Positions 16,803-24,696 of a stretch of 64,000 bases of DNA are shown piece by piece; the first letter of the stretch is position 1, and every line of letters starts with the position of its first letter. Origin of the DNA: Myxococcales bacterium UBA1660 (GTDB lineage Bacteria; Myxococcota_A; Polyangia; Polyangiales; Houyiibacteriaceae); assembly GCA_002320815.1 (NCBI GenBank), contig DCLA01000045.1, positions 2,681 through 66,680 of the forward strand. Direction: 5' to 3'. The notes under the pieces were generated by a model. The model did no database searches. It worked only from the letters and a program-made list of their open reading frames with translations, and was not told the DNA's origin. Position numbers and translations under genes: made by a program.

Positions 16803-17579
16803 TCAGTGCATGATCGGCGGCGGGGGGTACGCGGGTTTCGCGAAGTAGTACCCCTGCCCGTAGTGGGCCCCGGTGTCGATCGACGCCGAGAGTTCGTCGT
16901 AGGTCTCCATGCCCTCGGCGACGACCTTGGCGCCCAGGTCCTCGCAGAGCGCGACCATGTGGCTCACCAGCTTCTGGCGCCGCTTGTCCTCGTGCAGCCC
17001 GGCGATGAGCCCGCGGTCCAGCTTCACGATCTCGGGATTGAGGTCGGCGATGTACTTCAGGTTCGAGTAACCTGCCCCGAGATCGTCGATCGCGAGGTGC
17101 ACGCCCTTGGAGCGGATCTCGCGGAGCATGGAGTGGCAGAGCGAGAAGTGGCTCAGGGGGACGGACTCGGTGATCTCCAGGAACACCGGATGGTAGTGCG
17201 CGAAGATCGGGTCGTCCGGCTGCACCAGCCACCCCTCGTCCAGCTCCTGAGGGTGGATGTTGATGAAGAGCGCGTGGTTCGGACACGACTCCACCGCCAT
17301 CTCGCGGAGCACGCGACCGAGCGCCCCGCAGCACTGGCTGCGGATGGCCTCGGTGAAGAGCTTGGGTGGGCTCTCGAAGTGCGGCGAGTTGGAGCGCGCC
17401 AGGGTCTCGTAGGCGAAGATCTCCTTACGCCGCAGGTCGACGATGGGCTGGAAGACCGCCTGCACCTCGCCGACCGTGAGGACACTGGGGATCTGCGATG
17501 GACGACGCGTCCGCCGGAATCCGGGACGGGGGTGTTGGGTCCCCGCCAACCATCGCAAGAAGTTGACTGCCTCGGTCAT
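16803..17579 (-). CDS. EAL-domain cyclic-di-GMP phosphodiesterase
   Basis: A 258-residue stand-alone EAL protein with about 35 leading residues. The catalytic pattern appears complete: YETLAR (the EAL motif, E58), FINIHP (Asn ligand), LEITES, DDLGAGYSNL (loop 6 acids), VKLDRG (Lys), AEGMET and GQGYYFAKP. It should hydrolyse cyclic-di-GMP in the cytosol. There is no sensor, receiver or membrane segment, so its input is unknown. It is convergent with the FHA gene and divergent from the crotonase gene. Its EAL domain can be compared with that of the larger protein at 60034-62271, which shares DDLGAGY and the VKLD motif. Confidence 0.9.
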   Translation of the reverse strand: MTEAVNFLRWLAGTQHPRPGFRRTRRPSQIPSVLTVGEVQAVFQPIVDLRRKEIFAYETLARSNSPHFESPPKLFTEAIRSQCCGALGRVLREMAVESCPNHALFINIHPQELDEGWLVQPDDPIFAHYHPVFLEITESVPLSHFSLCHSMLREIRSKGVHLAIDDLGAGYSNLKYIADLNPEIVKLDRGLIAGLHEDKRRQKLVSHMVALCEDLGAKVVAEGMETYDELSASIDTGAHYGQGYYFAKPAYPPPPIMH

Positions 17580-17617
17580 CTCGAACCTCGGCGTGACGTT
17601 CGCCGCGCCTCGCCCGC

Positions 17618-17645
17618 AACGAGTCTACGTCAATCGACTCTCGTT
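17618..17645. promoter_or_regulatory. Inverted repeat between EAL and crotonase genes
   Basis: AACGAG at 17618-17623 and CTCGTT at 17640-17645 form a perfect 6-base inverted repeat. An AT-rich stretch (about 17651-17690) leads to the crotonase start. It may be an operator, but evidence is only positional. Confidence 0.3.
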
Positions 17646-17694
17646 GGTCCCCACAAAAACAGCGCTAACGCATTTATCCAATGAAGACCCTCTC

Positions 17695-18477
17695 ATGACC
17701 GCCCGCATCCAGACCTCTCGTCCCGCCGATCACGTCCTGGCCATCACGCTGGCCCGCGCCGAGAAGCGGAACGCCTTCGACCAACCGATGCTCCGGGAGC
17801 TCGCGGAGGCCTTCACCGAGCTCGACGAGGACTCCGATCTCCGCTGCGGAGTCGTCCTCGCCGACGGCGACCACTTCACCGCCGGCCTGGAGCTCTCCGA
17901 CGTGGGCCCGGCGGTCGCCGCCGGCGAAGCCCTCTTCCCCGAGGGCGCCGTGGACCCGCTGGGATTGCACGGCCGCATCCGCACCAAGCCGATCGTGATC
18001 GGCGTCCAGGGCTGGGTGCTCACCCTGGGCATCGAGCTCCTCCTGGCCGCCGACATCCGGCTCGCCGCCGACGACGCCCGCTTCGGCCAGATCGAGGTCA
18101 AACGCGGAATCTTCCCCTTCGGCGGCGCGACCATCCGCTTCCCCCAGGTCTGCGGCTGGGGGAACGCCCAGCGGTACCTGTTGACGGGGGACGTCTTCGA
18201 CGCGCCCGAAGCGCTGCGCATCGGGCTGGTCCAGGAGGTCGTCCCCCCGGCGGAGCTCGCCGAGCGGGCGACGGCCCTGGCCGCCACCGTGGCGCGACAG
18301 GCCCCCCTCGCGGTCCAGGCGTCCCTGCGCTCCTCGCGCCTCGCCGTCGAGGAGGGTCAGGCCGCGGCCCTGGAGGTCATGATGAGCGACACCCGGGCCA
18401 TCATGGCGTCGGAGGACGCTGCCGAAGGCATGCAGAGCTTCGTCGAGCGCCGAGACGCGCGATTCCAGGGCAAGTGA
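17695..18477 (+). CDS. Enoyl-CoA hydratase/isomerase (crotonase) family protein
   Basis: 260 residues, the normal length for a crotonase. The segment GVQGWVLTLGIELLLAADI corresponds to the oxyanion-hole/first-glutamate region. ARFGQIEVKRGIFPFGG carries the second acidic residue, so both acids of the enoyl-CoA hydratase pair are retained. The upstream GLELSDVG segment is the other half of the acyl-CoA site. It probably hydrates or isomerises a short- or medium-chain acyl-CoA in the cytosol; the exact substrate cannot be set. The ATG at 17695 matches the family's N-terminus, and longer in-frame starts would extend into the divergent promoter. No other beta-oxidation gene is adjacent. Confidence 0.87.
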   Translation: MTARIQTSRPADHVLAITLARAEKRNAFDQPMLRELAEAFTELDEDSDLRCGVVLADGDHFTAGLELSDVGPAVAAGEALFPEGAVDPLGLHGRIRTKPIVIGVQGWVLTLGIELLLAADIRLAADDARFGQIEVKRGIFPFGGATIRFPQVCGWGNAQRYLLTGDVFDAPEALRIGLVQEVVPPAELAERATALAATVARQAPLAVQASLRSSRLAVEEGQAAALEVMMSDTRAIMASEDAAEGMQSFVERRDARFQGK

Positions 18478-18554
18478 GCGCTCCCCACGAAATGAACTCG
18501 CGCCCACGGACGTAATTCCCGCGGGCGAGGACACGCTCCCCCCCCGGAACCGTC

Positions 18555-18590
18555 TATGATGAACGCCGTGAGCACGACAGCCAGGAAGGA
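18555..18590 (+). promoter_or_regulatory. -10 element and ribosome binding site of the small membrane protein gene
   Basis: TATGAT at 18555-18560 is a good -10 match, though no clear -35 lies upstream. AGGAAGGA at 18583-18590 is a strong Shine-Dalgarno 6 bases before the ATG at 18597. Confidence 0.4.
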
Positions 18591-18596
18591 CTCCCC

Positions 18597-19106
18597 ATGT
18601 TGAAGCGCCTCGGACTCGGGCTCCTCAAGGGGTTGGTCATCGGCGGCGCGCTCGGCGCCGGCCTCCACTTCGGCCTCGGTTGGGTCACGCTCGGCGGCTC
18701 CGCCCTCCTGGGGTACCTCCTCGCCATGGGCGCAGGCGCCTCCGCCGGTGTCCTCGCGGGCAAGCCGCCGTGGAGACAGGCCGCCTGGATCGAAGGCGTG
18801 CTCAAAGCCGTCGCCGGTCTCGGCGTCGGCGCGCTCGCCTACTGGGCGTCGAGCAAGTGGCTCGCCTTCGGGCTCCCGGGCGTCCTGCCCGGTCTCGAGG
18901 CGGGCACCCCGTGGACGGAATCGACGCTCCTGCTGCCCACCGCGGTCTCGGCGGCCTTCGGCACCCTGGTGGAGCTGGACAACACCGACGTCGACGAGAC
19001 GCCGAAGGGTGCCAAGCGGGGCCCCAAGGTCCGGGTGAAGGGCAGCGAGGTCGCCGAAGAGGTGGAGCTCGAAGAAGCCTCTGCCTCCAAGGTCAAGACG
19101 CGCTGA
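18597..19106 (+). CDS. Small integral membrane protein, unknown
   Basis: 169 residues. The first two-thirds are Gly/Ala/Leu-rich with about four hydrophobic segments (residues of about 5-25, 28-58, 68-90 and 105-125). Glycine-zipper-like spacing is visible (GLVIGGALGAGLHFGLG). The C-terminal 45 residues are charged and probably cytoplasmic (DVDETPKGAKRGPKVRVKG, then a Glu-rich stretch). I do not recognise a family. A strong ribosome binding site supports the start. Its 3' end overlaps that of lnt by 14 bases in convergent orientation. It may be a channel-like or scaffold protein, but nothing visible proves this. Confidence 0.7.
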   Translation: MLKRLGLGLLKGLVIGGALGAGLHFGLGWVTLGGSALLGYLLAMGAGASAGVLAGKPPWRQAAWIEGVLKAVAGLGVGALAYWASSKWLAFGLPGVLPGLEAGTPWTESTLLLPTAVSAAFGTLVELDNTDVDETPKGAKRGPKVRVKGSEVAEEVELEEASASKVKTR

Positions 19107-20742
19107 CGGCCTCGGGCTCGCGGCGCCGGACGAAGGCCATGAGCACGATGAGGATCAGGCTCAGGTACCCCGGCCAGTCGCCGACCCACTGGTAGAGCGT
19201 CGGCGAGTCCAGGAGCGGCAGCTCCGCGGAGAGCTCGTCGCGCTCCCCCACGTCGATGGTCCCCAGCGTGCGGCCCACCGGGTCCACGAACGCGGTGACG
19301 CCGCTGTTCGTGGACCGCACCAGGGCCCGGTGGTGCTCGACCGCCCGGAACTTGGCCAGCGCGAGGTGGATCCACGGCTCGTGGGTGTCGCCGAACCAGG
19401 CGTCGTTGGTGATGTTCACCAGCAGGTTCGGCTCGGCCTCGCGCACCGCGGCGCGGGTGAAGCCCGGGAGCACGTCCTCGTAGCAGATGAGGGTGCTGAT
19501 CCGGAGAGTCTCGTCTTCCGGGCGCTCCAGGATCAGCGGGCGCACGTGGTCGCCGGGCGTGAAGTGCCCGCTGTTCGGCGACCACTCGTAGAGGATCGGG
19601 AAGGTCTCGCCGAAGGGAAGGTACTCGCCGAAGGCGAGGAGGTAGGTCTTGTCGTAGGTGGCCAGGACCTGCCCGTCGGTGTCCGTCAGGTAGGCGGTGT
19701 TGTAGTGGCGCCAGTCGCCGTCCACCTCGCGGCGCGCCAGCCCGCCGAAGAGGGTGGGCGCGTCGATCCCCTGGAGAACCCGGCGGCTGACGTCGGTCAT
19801 GCCATCCGGGAGGAAGAAGGTGTAGGCCGACTCGGGCCAGACCAAGAGGTCCAGATCCTCCCGGGCCTCCAGGCGACGGCTCTGGGAGAGATGCCGCCGG
19901 TGACCTTCGTAGGGCTCCTCGCGTTTGGCGAAGATGCCCATGTCCACCTGGACGGTGCCCACCGTGGCCATGGAGGCCTCGGCCACGCGACCGTCGACCT
20001 CGGCGATCCGCCAGGCGCCGTAGCCCAGCGTGAAGAGCACCGCGAAGGCGATCGCGGCGAGGGTCTTCTTCGGCCAGGGCAGGCCCAGCTTCCAGGTGCG
20101 GAGGGCGACATAGACCCCCGCGTTGACGCCCATGACCACCCCGCTGAGGAGCATCGGGCCACCGAGGTCGGCCACCTGGAGGAAGAGGGGCACCTCGTGG
20201 AACCCCGACGCGAGGTACGCCGGGAAGAGGACCGGGTAGACCAGCTCGAGCGCCAGGAGCGCGGCCACCGCCGCGGGCGTCACCGCCCAGCCCCGCCGCC
20301 GGGCCCGGGCGTAGAGCCAGTAGATGAGCATCTGCTGGCCGCCCTGGTAGAGCCAGAAAATCGAGGCGAAGCCCACGCTGGGCAGGGGGCCGAAACCGCT
20401 GAAGGTCTCCAGGAAGGTGTAGAGCCAGTAGTAGCCGCCGGTGTAGCCGACGAACCCGTGGAAGAGCCCCAGCGCGAGCACCCGCTTGGTGCTCGCCGGA
20501 TCGACGGGCTCGCCCTCCCGGGGCCAGAGCCCGAGCTCGCGGTCGAGGACCCACATCATGGGCAGGAAGCAGAAGAGCGCGAAGGGCCACAGGCTGAAGC
20601 CCGCGAAGCCCAAGCACTGCGCGAACCCGCCCGCCCCGCAGAGCAGGAGGTGGGCCCAGCGCCAGCCGGCGGACCAGCGCCGGGGCGCCGGCTCGTCAGC
20701 CGCGGATGCCGAGGATGTCTTTGACTTTGGAGAGGAGCTCAT
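19093..20742 (-). CDS. lnt: Apolipoprotein N-acyltransferase Lnt
   Basis: 549 residues. Six or more membrane helices fill residues of about 30-245. A periplasmic nitrilase-like domain follows, with the catalytic triad Glu304 (WPESAY), Lys365 (YDKTYLLAFGE) and Cys420 (LICYEDVLPGF). A final membrane helix closes the protein near its C-terminus (PGYLSLILIVLMAFV). Lnt adds the third acyl chain to the N-terminal cysteine of lipoproteins in the inner membrane, which fits the many lipoproteins encoded around it. Its start overlaps the end of the response regulator gene by 47 bases on the same strand, so the two are co-transcribed. The N-terminal 25 residues are Ser/Ala-rich and polar. Confidence 0.93.
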   Translation of the reverse strand: MSSSPKSKTSSASAADEPAPRRWSAGWRWAHLLLCGAGGFAQCLGFAGFSLWPFALFCFLPMMWVLDRELGLWPREGEPVDPASTKRVLALGLFHGFVGYTGGYYWLYTFLETFSGFGPLPSVGFASIFWLYQGGQQMLIYWLYARARRRGWAVTPAAVAALLALELVYPVLFPAYLASGFHEVPLFLQVADLGGPMLLSGVVMGVNAGVYVALRTWKLGLPWPKKTLAAIAFAVLFTLGYGAWRIAEVDGRVAEASMATVGTVQVDMGIFAKREEPYEGHRRHLSQSRRLEAREDLDLLVWPESAYTFFLPDGMTDVSRRVLQGIDAPTLFGGLARREVDGDWRHYNTAYLTDTDGQVLATYDKTYLLAFGEYLPFGETFPILYEWSPNSGHFTPGDHVRPLILERPEDETLRISTLICYEDVLPGFTRAAVREAEPNLLVNITNDAWFGDTHEPWIHLALAKFRAVEHHRALVRSTNSGVTAFVDPVGRTLGTIDVGERDELSAELPLLDSPTLYQWVGDWPGYLSLILIVLMAFVRRREPEAVSAS

Positions 20743-21076
20743 TGCGGTCGAAGGGCTTGGTCAGGTAGTGCCGCGCCCCGGCGTTGATGCCGTTCACGAC
20801 GTCCATCGGCCTGCTCTTCGCGGTGAGGAAGATGATTGGCATCCGCTGGAGCTTGGGGTCGCGCTTGACGAGCTTTGCCAACGTGAGCCCGTCGAGACCG
20901 GGCATCATGATGTCGGTCACCAAGAGGTCCGGCGCTGGGTTCGAGCGAAGCCACGCCAGAGCCTCGGCTCCATTGCCCGCTCCATGGACGGTGGCGAACG
21001 GGCGGATCGTGAGCTCGATGAGCCTTCGAATGGCGTCGTCGTCCTCCGCCACCAGAACCGTCGGGTCATTCGCCAT
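20696..21076 (-). CDS. Single-domain response regulator
   Basis: 126 residues, receiver domain only. The acidic pocket EDDD is at 11-14, the phosphoacceptor is Asp55 (LLVTDIMMPGLDG), the conserved Thr is in IIFLTAKS and the conserved Lys in YLTKPFD. There is no output domain, so it should signal by protein interaction, like CheY or the many orphan receivers of myxobacteria. The ATG at 21076 is chosen because the receiver fold starts right after it; upstream in-frame codons are Arg-rich and lie in the intergenic gap. It is upstream of lnt and overlaps it by 47 bases. Confidence 0.9.
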   Translation of the reverse strand: MANDPTVLVAEDDDAIRRLIELTIRPFATVHGAGNGAEALAWLRSNPAPDLLVTDIMMPGLDGLTLAKLVKRDPKLQRMPIIFLTAKSRPMDVVNGINAGARHYLTKPFDRNELLSKVKDILGIRG

Positions 21077-21155
21077 CGTGGGGGGTCTTAGCAAACCCCT
21101 CCGCCGATGGCGAACCCCGGTGCGCCCGTCTCGCGAGCGGTTATGGTGCTGCCCC

Positions 21156-21818
21156 ATGAGCGGCGTCTTCGACACGGGCTATTGGCGGGTGGGGCGCATC
21201 ATGGGCGTCCCCATCGAGCTCCACTGGACGATCCCCGTCGGCGCGTTCGTCTTCGGCCGTTTCGCGTTCGTCCCCGGGTTCTGGCTGGGCTTCTTCCTGC
21301 TCGTGCTGATCCACGAGCTCGGCCACGCCTTCCTGGTGAAGCGCCGGGGGCTCTTCAACGATCGCATCCGGGTCCATGGGCTCGGCGGCGTGAGCATCCA
21401 CCAGCGCGGCACCGTGTACGACCAGGCGATCATCGCCTGGGGCGGGGTGCTCGCGCAGCTCCTCGTCCTCTACGTGCCCGCTCGCCTCCTGGTGGCCTTC
21501 GCGCCCCTGCCGCCCTCCCCCTTCCTCTACGACCTGATGGGGGCGTTCCTCGGGACGAACCTCATGGTGGCGCTCTTCAACCTGATCCCCATCCCGCCCC
21601 TCGACGGCGCGATGGCCTGGAAGCTCCCGCGCCTCTGGTGGACTCGGCGCCGGGGACACCAGCCCCGCCGCGGCTCGAAGCCGAAGAAGCGCGCCCGGGA
21701 CTGGAGTCGCGGCGGCGAGCCGGCGACTCCCATCCGCACGGAGAGCGACCGGGCAGAGCTGAGCGCTCAGGAGATCGCCCGGCGCGCTCTCGAGGACGCC
21801 CGACGCAAGGAGGGCTGA
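21156..21818 (+). CDS. Site-2-protease-like M50 metalloprotease
   Basis: 220 residues. A membrane helix carries the zinc motif HELGH (His53, Glu54, His57), and a later helix carries NLIPIPPLDG, the NPxxDG-type motif supplying the third ligand. These are the two signatures of intramembrane M50 proteases. It is a minimal form with no PDZ or CBS domain. After the membrane part, the last 60 residues are basic and then acidic, probably cytoplasmic (RRGHQPRRGSKPKKRAR). The family cleaves membrane-spanning regulators such as anti-sigma factors; the substrate here is unknown. It is divergent from the response regulator/lnt pair and 45 bases ahead of a lipoprotein gene. Confidence 0.88.
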   Translation: MSGVFDTGYWRVGRIMGVPIELHWTIPVGAFVFGRFAFVPGFWLGFFLLVLIHELGHAFLVKRRGLFNDRIRVHGLGGVSIHQRGTVYDQAIIAWGGVLAQLLVLYVPARLLVAFAPLPPSPFLYDLMGAFLGTNLMVALFNLIPIPPLDGAMAWKLPRLWWTRRRGHQPRRGSKPKKRARDWSRGGEPATPIRTESDRAELSAQEIARRALEDARRKEG

Positions 21819-21863
21819 GCCCGGTCCGTTGATGGAGCACCGGGGCTCCGCTATGGCCCAGGG

Positions 21864-22811
21864 GTGCGCGCGCTCCTCCTCGTCCTGACCGTCTGCCTCG
21901 GGTGCCCCGAGGCGACCTCCGCTCCCGTCGACGACACCCTGCCCTACGAGCCGTTCAACGGCGGCGTGGACACCGGCGCCGAGGACCCGACCGCGGTCCC
22001 CTCGCCCGCAGCGGACGCCGGGTGCGAAGCGGACGCGCCCGGGGAGCGGCTGGCCTGTCACTTCGCCGCCCGGGCCCGCCGCGCGATGCCCGACGCCGAC
22101 GTGAGCATCGTGGGCGACGATCTCATACGGATCGATGGCCAAGAGATGGCGCTGGACCCGCTCCGCGCGATCTGCGAGCGCGACGAGGACTCCTGCAGCG
22201 AGCGCATGGACGAGTGGATCGCCGCCCTGGCCGAAGCGCGGGAAGCGGAGCGGACCCCAGCGCGGGCCGAGCAGCTCCGGCCGGTGCTCAAGCATCGGGC
22301 CTTCGTCGACGCGGTGCGCGAGAGCTCGCCGGAGCTGGGGTCCCTCGCGCGCCCCTTCGTGGGCGACGTCCACGTGATGCTGGTGGTCGACTTCCCCCGG
22401 GTCACCCGGGCGCTGACGCCGGAGGACCTGGCGGCGCTGCACATGAGCGCCGAGCAGGCCCACGCGCGGGCGGTGGCGAACCTTCGGGAGCACCACGGCG
22501 ATCTGCCGATCGAGCCGATGCCCAACGGGCTCCGGGTCATGGGTCCCACCGACGGCTACGCGGCCGCGCGGCTCCTGCTGCTCGATCGCTGGGCGGACGC
22601 CGCCGGCGGCGGCGAACTGCTCGTCGCGCCGAGCAACCGGGACCTGGTGCTCCTCGGAGACTCGGAGCACCTGCAGGCCCTGCAGGAAGCGGCATTCCGC
22701 GCCCACCGCTACGTGGATCACCCGATCACCGAAGCCCTCTGGCGCTACACGCCGGAGGGCTGGGTGGTCCATACGCCGCCCGCCGAGGCGGACGCCGATC
22801 AGAGCACGTAG
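21864..22811 (+). CDS. DUF1444-like putative lipoprotein
   Basis: 315 residues, GTG start. The N-terminus MRALLLVLTVCLGC looks like a lipoprotein signal with Cys near residue 14. A polar Pro/Asp linker follows, then a domain whose pattern recalls DUF1444: DADVSIVGDDLIRIDGQE, then VGDVHVMLVVDFP, AVANLREHHGDLPI, YAAARLLLLDRW and LVAPSNRDLVLLGD. DUF1444 has no established biochemical role. The gene lies 45 bases after the M50 protease on the same strand and its last 13 bases overlap the end of the convergent AgmX-type gene. The family assignment is from memory of the pattern and should be treated as probable. Confidence 0.65.
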   Translation: MRALLLVLTVCLGCPEATSAPVDDTLPYEPFNGGVDTGAEDPTAVPSPAADAGCEADAPGERLACHFAARARRAMPDADVSIVGDDLIRIDGQEMALDPLRAICERDEDSCSERMDEWIAALAEAREAERTPARAEQLRPVLKHRAFVDAVRESSPELGSLARPFVGDVHVMLVVDFPRVTRALTPEDLAALHMSAEQAHARAVANLREHHGDLPIEPMPNGLRVMGPTDGYAAARLLLLDRWADAAGGGELLVAPSNRDLVLLGDSEHLQALQEAAFRAHRYVDHPITEALWRYTPEGWVVHTPPAEADADQST

Positions 22812-23653
22812 GGGTAGTCGATCACGAAGCGCTCCCGCTCGAAGTGCGGGAAACGCGCCGAGCGCACCGCGCTGGCCACGCAGGCCGCCTCGGCCCCCGC
22901 GAGCCCACCGACGGACACCCCGCTCACGCGCCCGGTGGACCCGTCCACGGTGAGCCGCACTCGAGCCACGCCACTCTCGGCGCAGAGCCGGACCTCGCCC
23001 TCGAGCGCCCGGAGGGTCGTCGACACCTGGTGCCGCGTGGGGGTCTCGGGGAGCGCCGAGGTCGTCAGCCGCGGATCGCTCGAGGCACTCCCCAGCGCCC
23101 GGTCGAGCAGGTCGTCGATCGTGGGGTCCAGGGCCTCGGCGCCGTCGACGTCGCCGGTGTCCCAGCTCCGGGCGGGCGCCACGCGCTCGGTCTCCACTGG
23201 GGCGGCGCGGCGACTCCGGCTCGGGACCGAGGTCCGGGGCGCCGGCGCGGCGTCCCGTTCGGGTACCACCGTCGCCACCGGGGTCGGCTCCGCGGCGGCG
23301 GCCAAGATGGGCACCGGCGCGGCCGCCGGGAGCGGCGCCTCGCCGCCCGCCGTGAACTGGGCCTTGGCGGTCGGCGCCACGGTGGGCGGGACCCGCTGGG
23401 GCGTGGCCGCGAATACCAGCGCGGAGAGCGCAAAGACCGTGGTCGACGCGGCCCAGGCCCAGAAGGGCACCGGGCGCCGGCCGGGTGCGGCCCCGAGCGC
23501 GAGGGGCGTCGGCGCGAGCGCGACCGCCTCACCGCGCGCCTCCTGGGCGCGCCGTTCGGCGAGCAGCGCGCTCAGATCGATGACCCCGGAGTCCTCGAGG
23601 GCCTCGGGCAGCGGGTCGAAGTCGATGGGAATGTCGAGGGTGGGGTCGGTCAT
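22799..23653 (-). CDS. AgmX/PglI-type TonB-like C-terminal domain protein
   Basis: 284 residues. The N-terminal part is acidic and cytosolic (about 1-55), followed by one membrane segment (PFWAWAASTTVFALSALVF), a long Ala/Pro/Val-rich periplasmic linker and a C-terminal domain of about 95 residues. The last has the layout found at the end of AgmX/PglI-like myxobacterial proteins: EVRLCAESGVARVRLTV, then GSTGRVSGVSVGG, a paired cysteine (EAACVASAV) and ARFPHFE. In that group the domain is TonB-like and linked to energy transfer or gliding-related envelope complexes. The ATG at 23653 follows a clear purine-rich ribosome site and gives the first folded residues. It is downstream of fdhD by 50 bases on the same strand. 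Confidence 0.82.
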   Translation of the reverse strand: MTDPTLDIPIDFDPLPEALEDSGVIDLSALLAERRAQEARGEAVALAPTPLALGAAPGRRPVPFWAWAASTTVFALSALVFAATPQRVPPTVAPTAKAQFTAGGEAPLPAAAPVPILAAAAEPTPVATVVPERDAAPAPRTSVPSRSRRAAPVETERVAPARSWDTGDVDGAEALDPTIDDLLDRALGSASSDPRLTTSALPETPTRHQVSTTLRALEGEVRLCAESGVARVRLTVDGSTGRVSGVSVGGLAGAEAACVASAVRSARFPHFERERFVIDYPYVL

Positions 23654-23703
23654 GGGGTCTCCTTCGGAACACCCGGTCCGACGACCGACCTCTGAAGGAG
23701 ACC

Positions 23704-24597
23704 CTAAGCGGCTTGGAGTCGCTCCCCGTGGGTGTACACGTTCATGCGCCCATCCCGAGCGAAGCCGCAGAGCACGATGCCGGCACGCTCGGCGAGGTCC
23801 ACGGCCAGGGTCGAGGGACCGGACACCGCGACCACCGCCGCGAAGCCGGCCATCGCCGCCTTCTGCACGATCTCGAAGCTGGTCCGCCCGGAGACCACCA
23901 GCACCAGCCCCGGATCCAGCGCCTCGGCTTGGAGCAGGCGGCCGACGACCTTGTCGACCGCGTTGTGGCGGCCGACGTCCTCGGCGAGCGCGCGAAGCGT
24001 CCCCGCGCCGTCGACCACGCCGGCGGCGTGGAGCGCGCCGGTGCGCGCGAAGGCCGGCTGCGCTCGGCGGAGGGTTTCCGGGGCGCCGACGAGGATCCGC
24101 GGGTCGAGGCTCGGACCGGTCGCGCCCCTCGGGATTCGCCGCATCAAGTCGTCGATCGACCGGCGTCCGCAGACGCCGCACGAGGCCGAGACCAGCGTGC
24201 CCCGGCGGCTCGTCTCGAGCGCCTCGGGGTCGAGGACGAAGCCCGGCCCCGCGGTGATCTCCAGGGTGTTCCCCCAGCCTTCGTCGTCGGGCCGACCGCA
24301 GTGGGTCAGCGTGCCCACGTCGCGGACGCCGCGGATGAGCCCCTCCGCGAGGAGGAAGCCGAGCGCGAGCGCCTCGTCGTCGCCCGGGGTGCGCATGGTG
24401 GTGACCAGCGGTTCCCCCGCGATGCGGAGACTCAGCGGCGCCTCGACGACCAGCTCGTCGTCTCCCCACGCGCCCAAGGTCCCGTCGTAGCTGGCCCGCG
24501 CCCGGCGCTCGATGCCTCGCTCCACGGTCTGGGGCGAAGGCAGCGCGTTCGGCGGGCGCTCGGCGGGCTGGTTCGGCACCGGCGCAGCTTTGGACAC
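23704..24597 (-). CDS. fdhD: Formate dehydrogenase accessory sulfurtransferase FdhD
   Basis: About 297 residues. It contains the substrate-loop cysteine motif SASCGVCGRR and the characteristic segments EAPLSLRIAG, EALALGFLLAEGLI and EDVGRHNAVDKVVG. FdhD transfers sulfur from the IscS desulfurase to the molybdenum cofactor of formate dehydrogenases. No formate dehydrogenase gene is in the window, so it serves an enzyme encoded elsewhere. The GTG at 24597 is preferred. An in-frame ATG at 24687 would add 30 low-complexity Arg/Pro-rich residues and leave only about 10 bases to the divergent gene at 24697. Confidence 0.9.
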   Translation of the reverse strand: MSKAAPVPNQPAERPPNALPSPQTVERGIERRARASYDGTLGAWGDDELVVEAPLSLRIAGEPLVTTMRTPGDDEALALGFLLAEGLIRGVRDVGTLTHCGRPDDEGWGNTLEITAGPGFVLDPEALETSRRGTLVSASCGVCGRRSIDDLMRRIPRGATGPSLDPRILVGAPETLRRAQPAFARTGALHAAGVVDGAGTLRALAEDVGRHNAVDKVVGRLLQAEALDPGLVLVVSGRTSFEIVQKAAMAGFAAVVAVSGPSTLAVDLAERAGIVLCGFARDGRMNVYTHGERLQAA

Positions 24598-24696
24598 CGG
24601 CGACCCGGCGGCAAACGGGGACCGAGGCCGGCGTCGACTCGGGAACCTTCGGGCGCCGGAGGTGTCGGAGGGCTCGCGGTGGTGCATGCTGAGCTA

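Noticed and set aside
18491..18528. Imperfect GC stem after the crotonase gene considered as a terminator
   Set aside because: The arms match only with a bulge and there is no T-tract; the stretch more likely belongs to the promoter region of the next gene.
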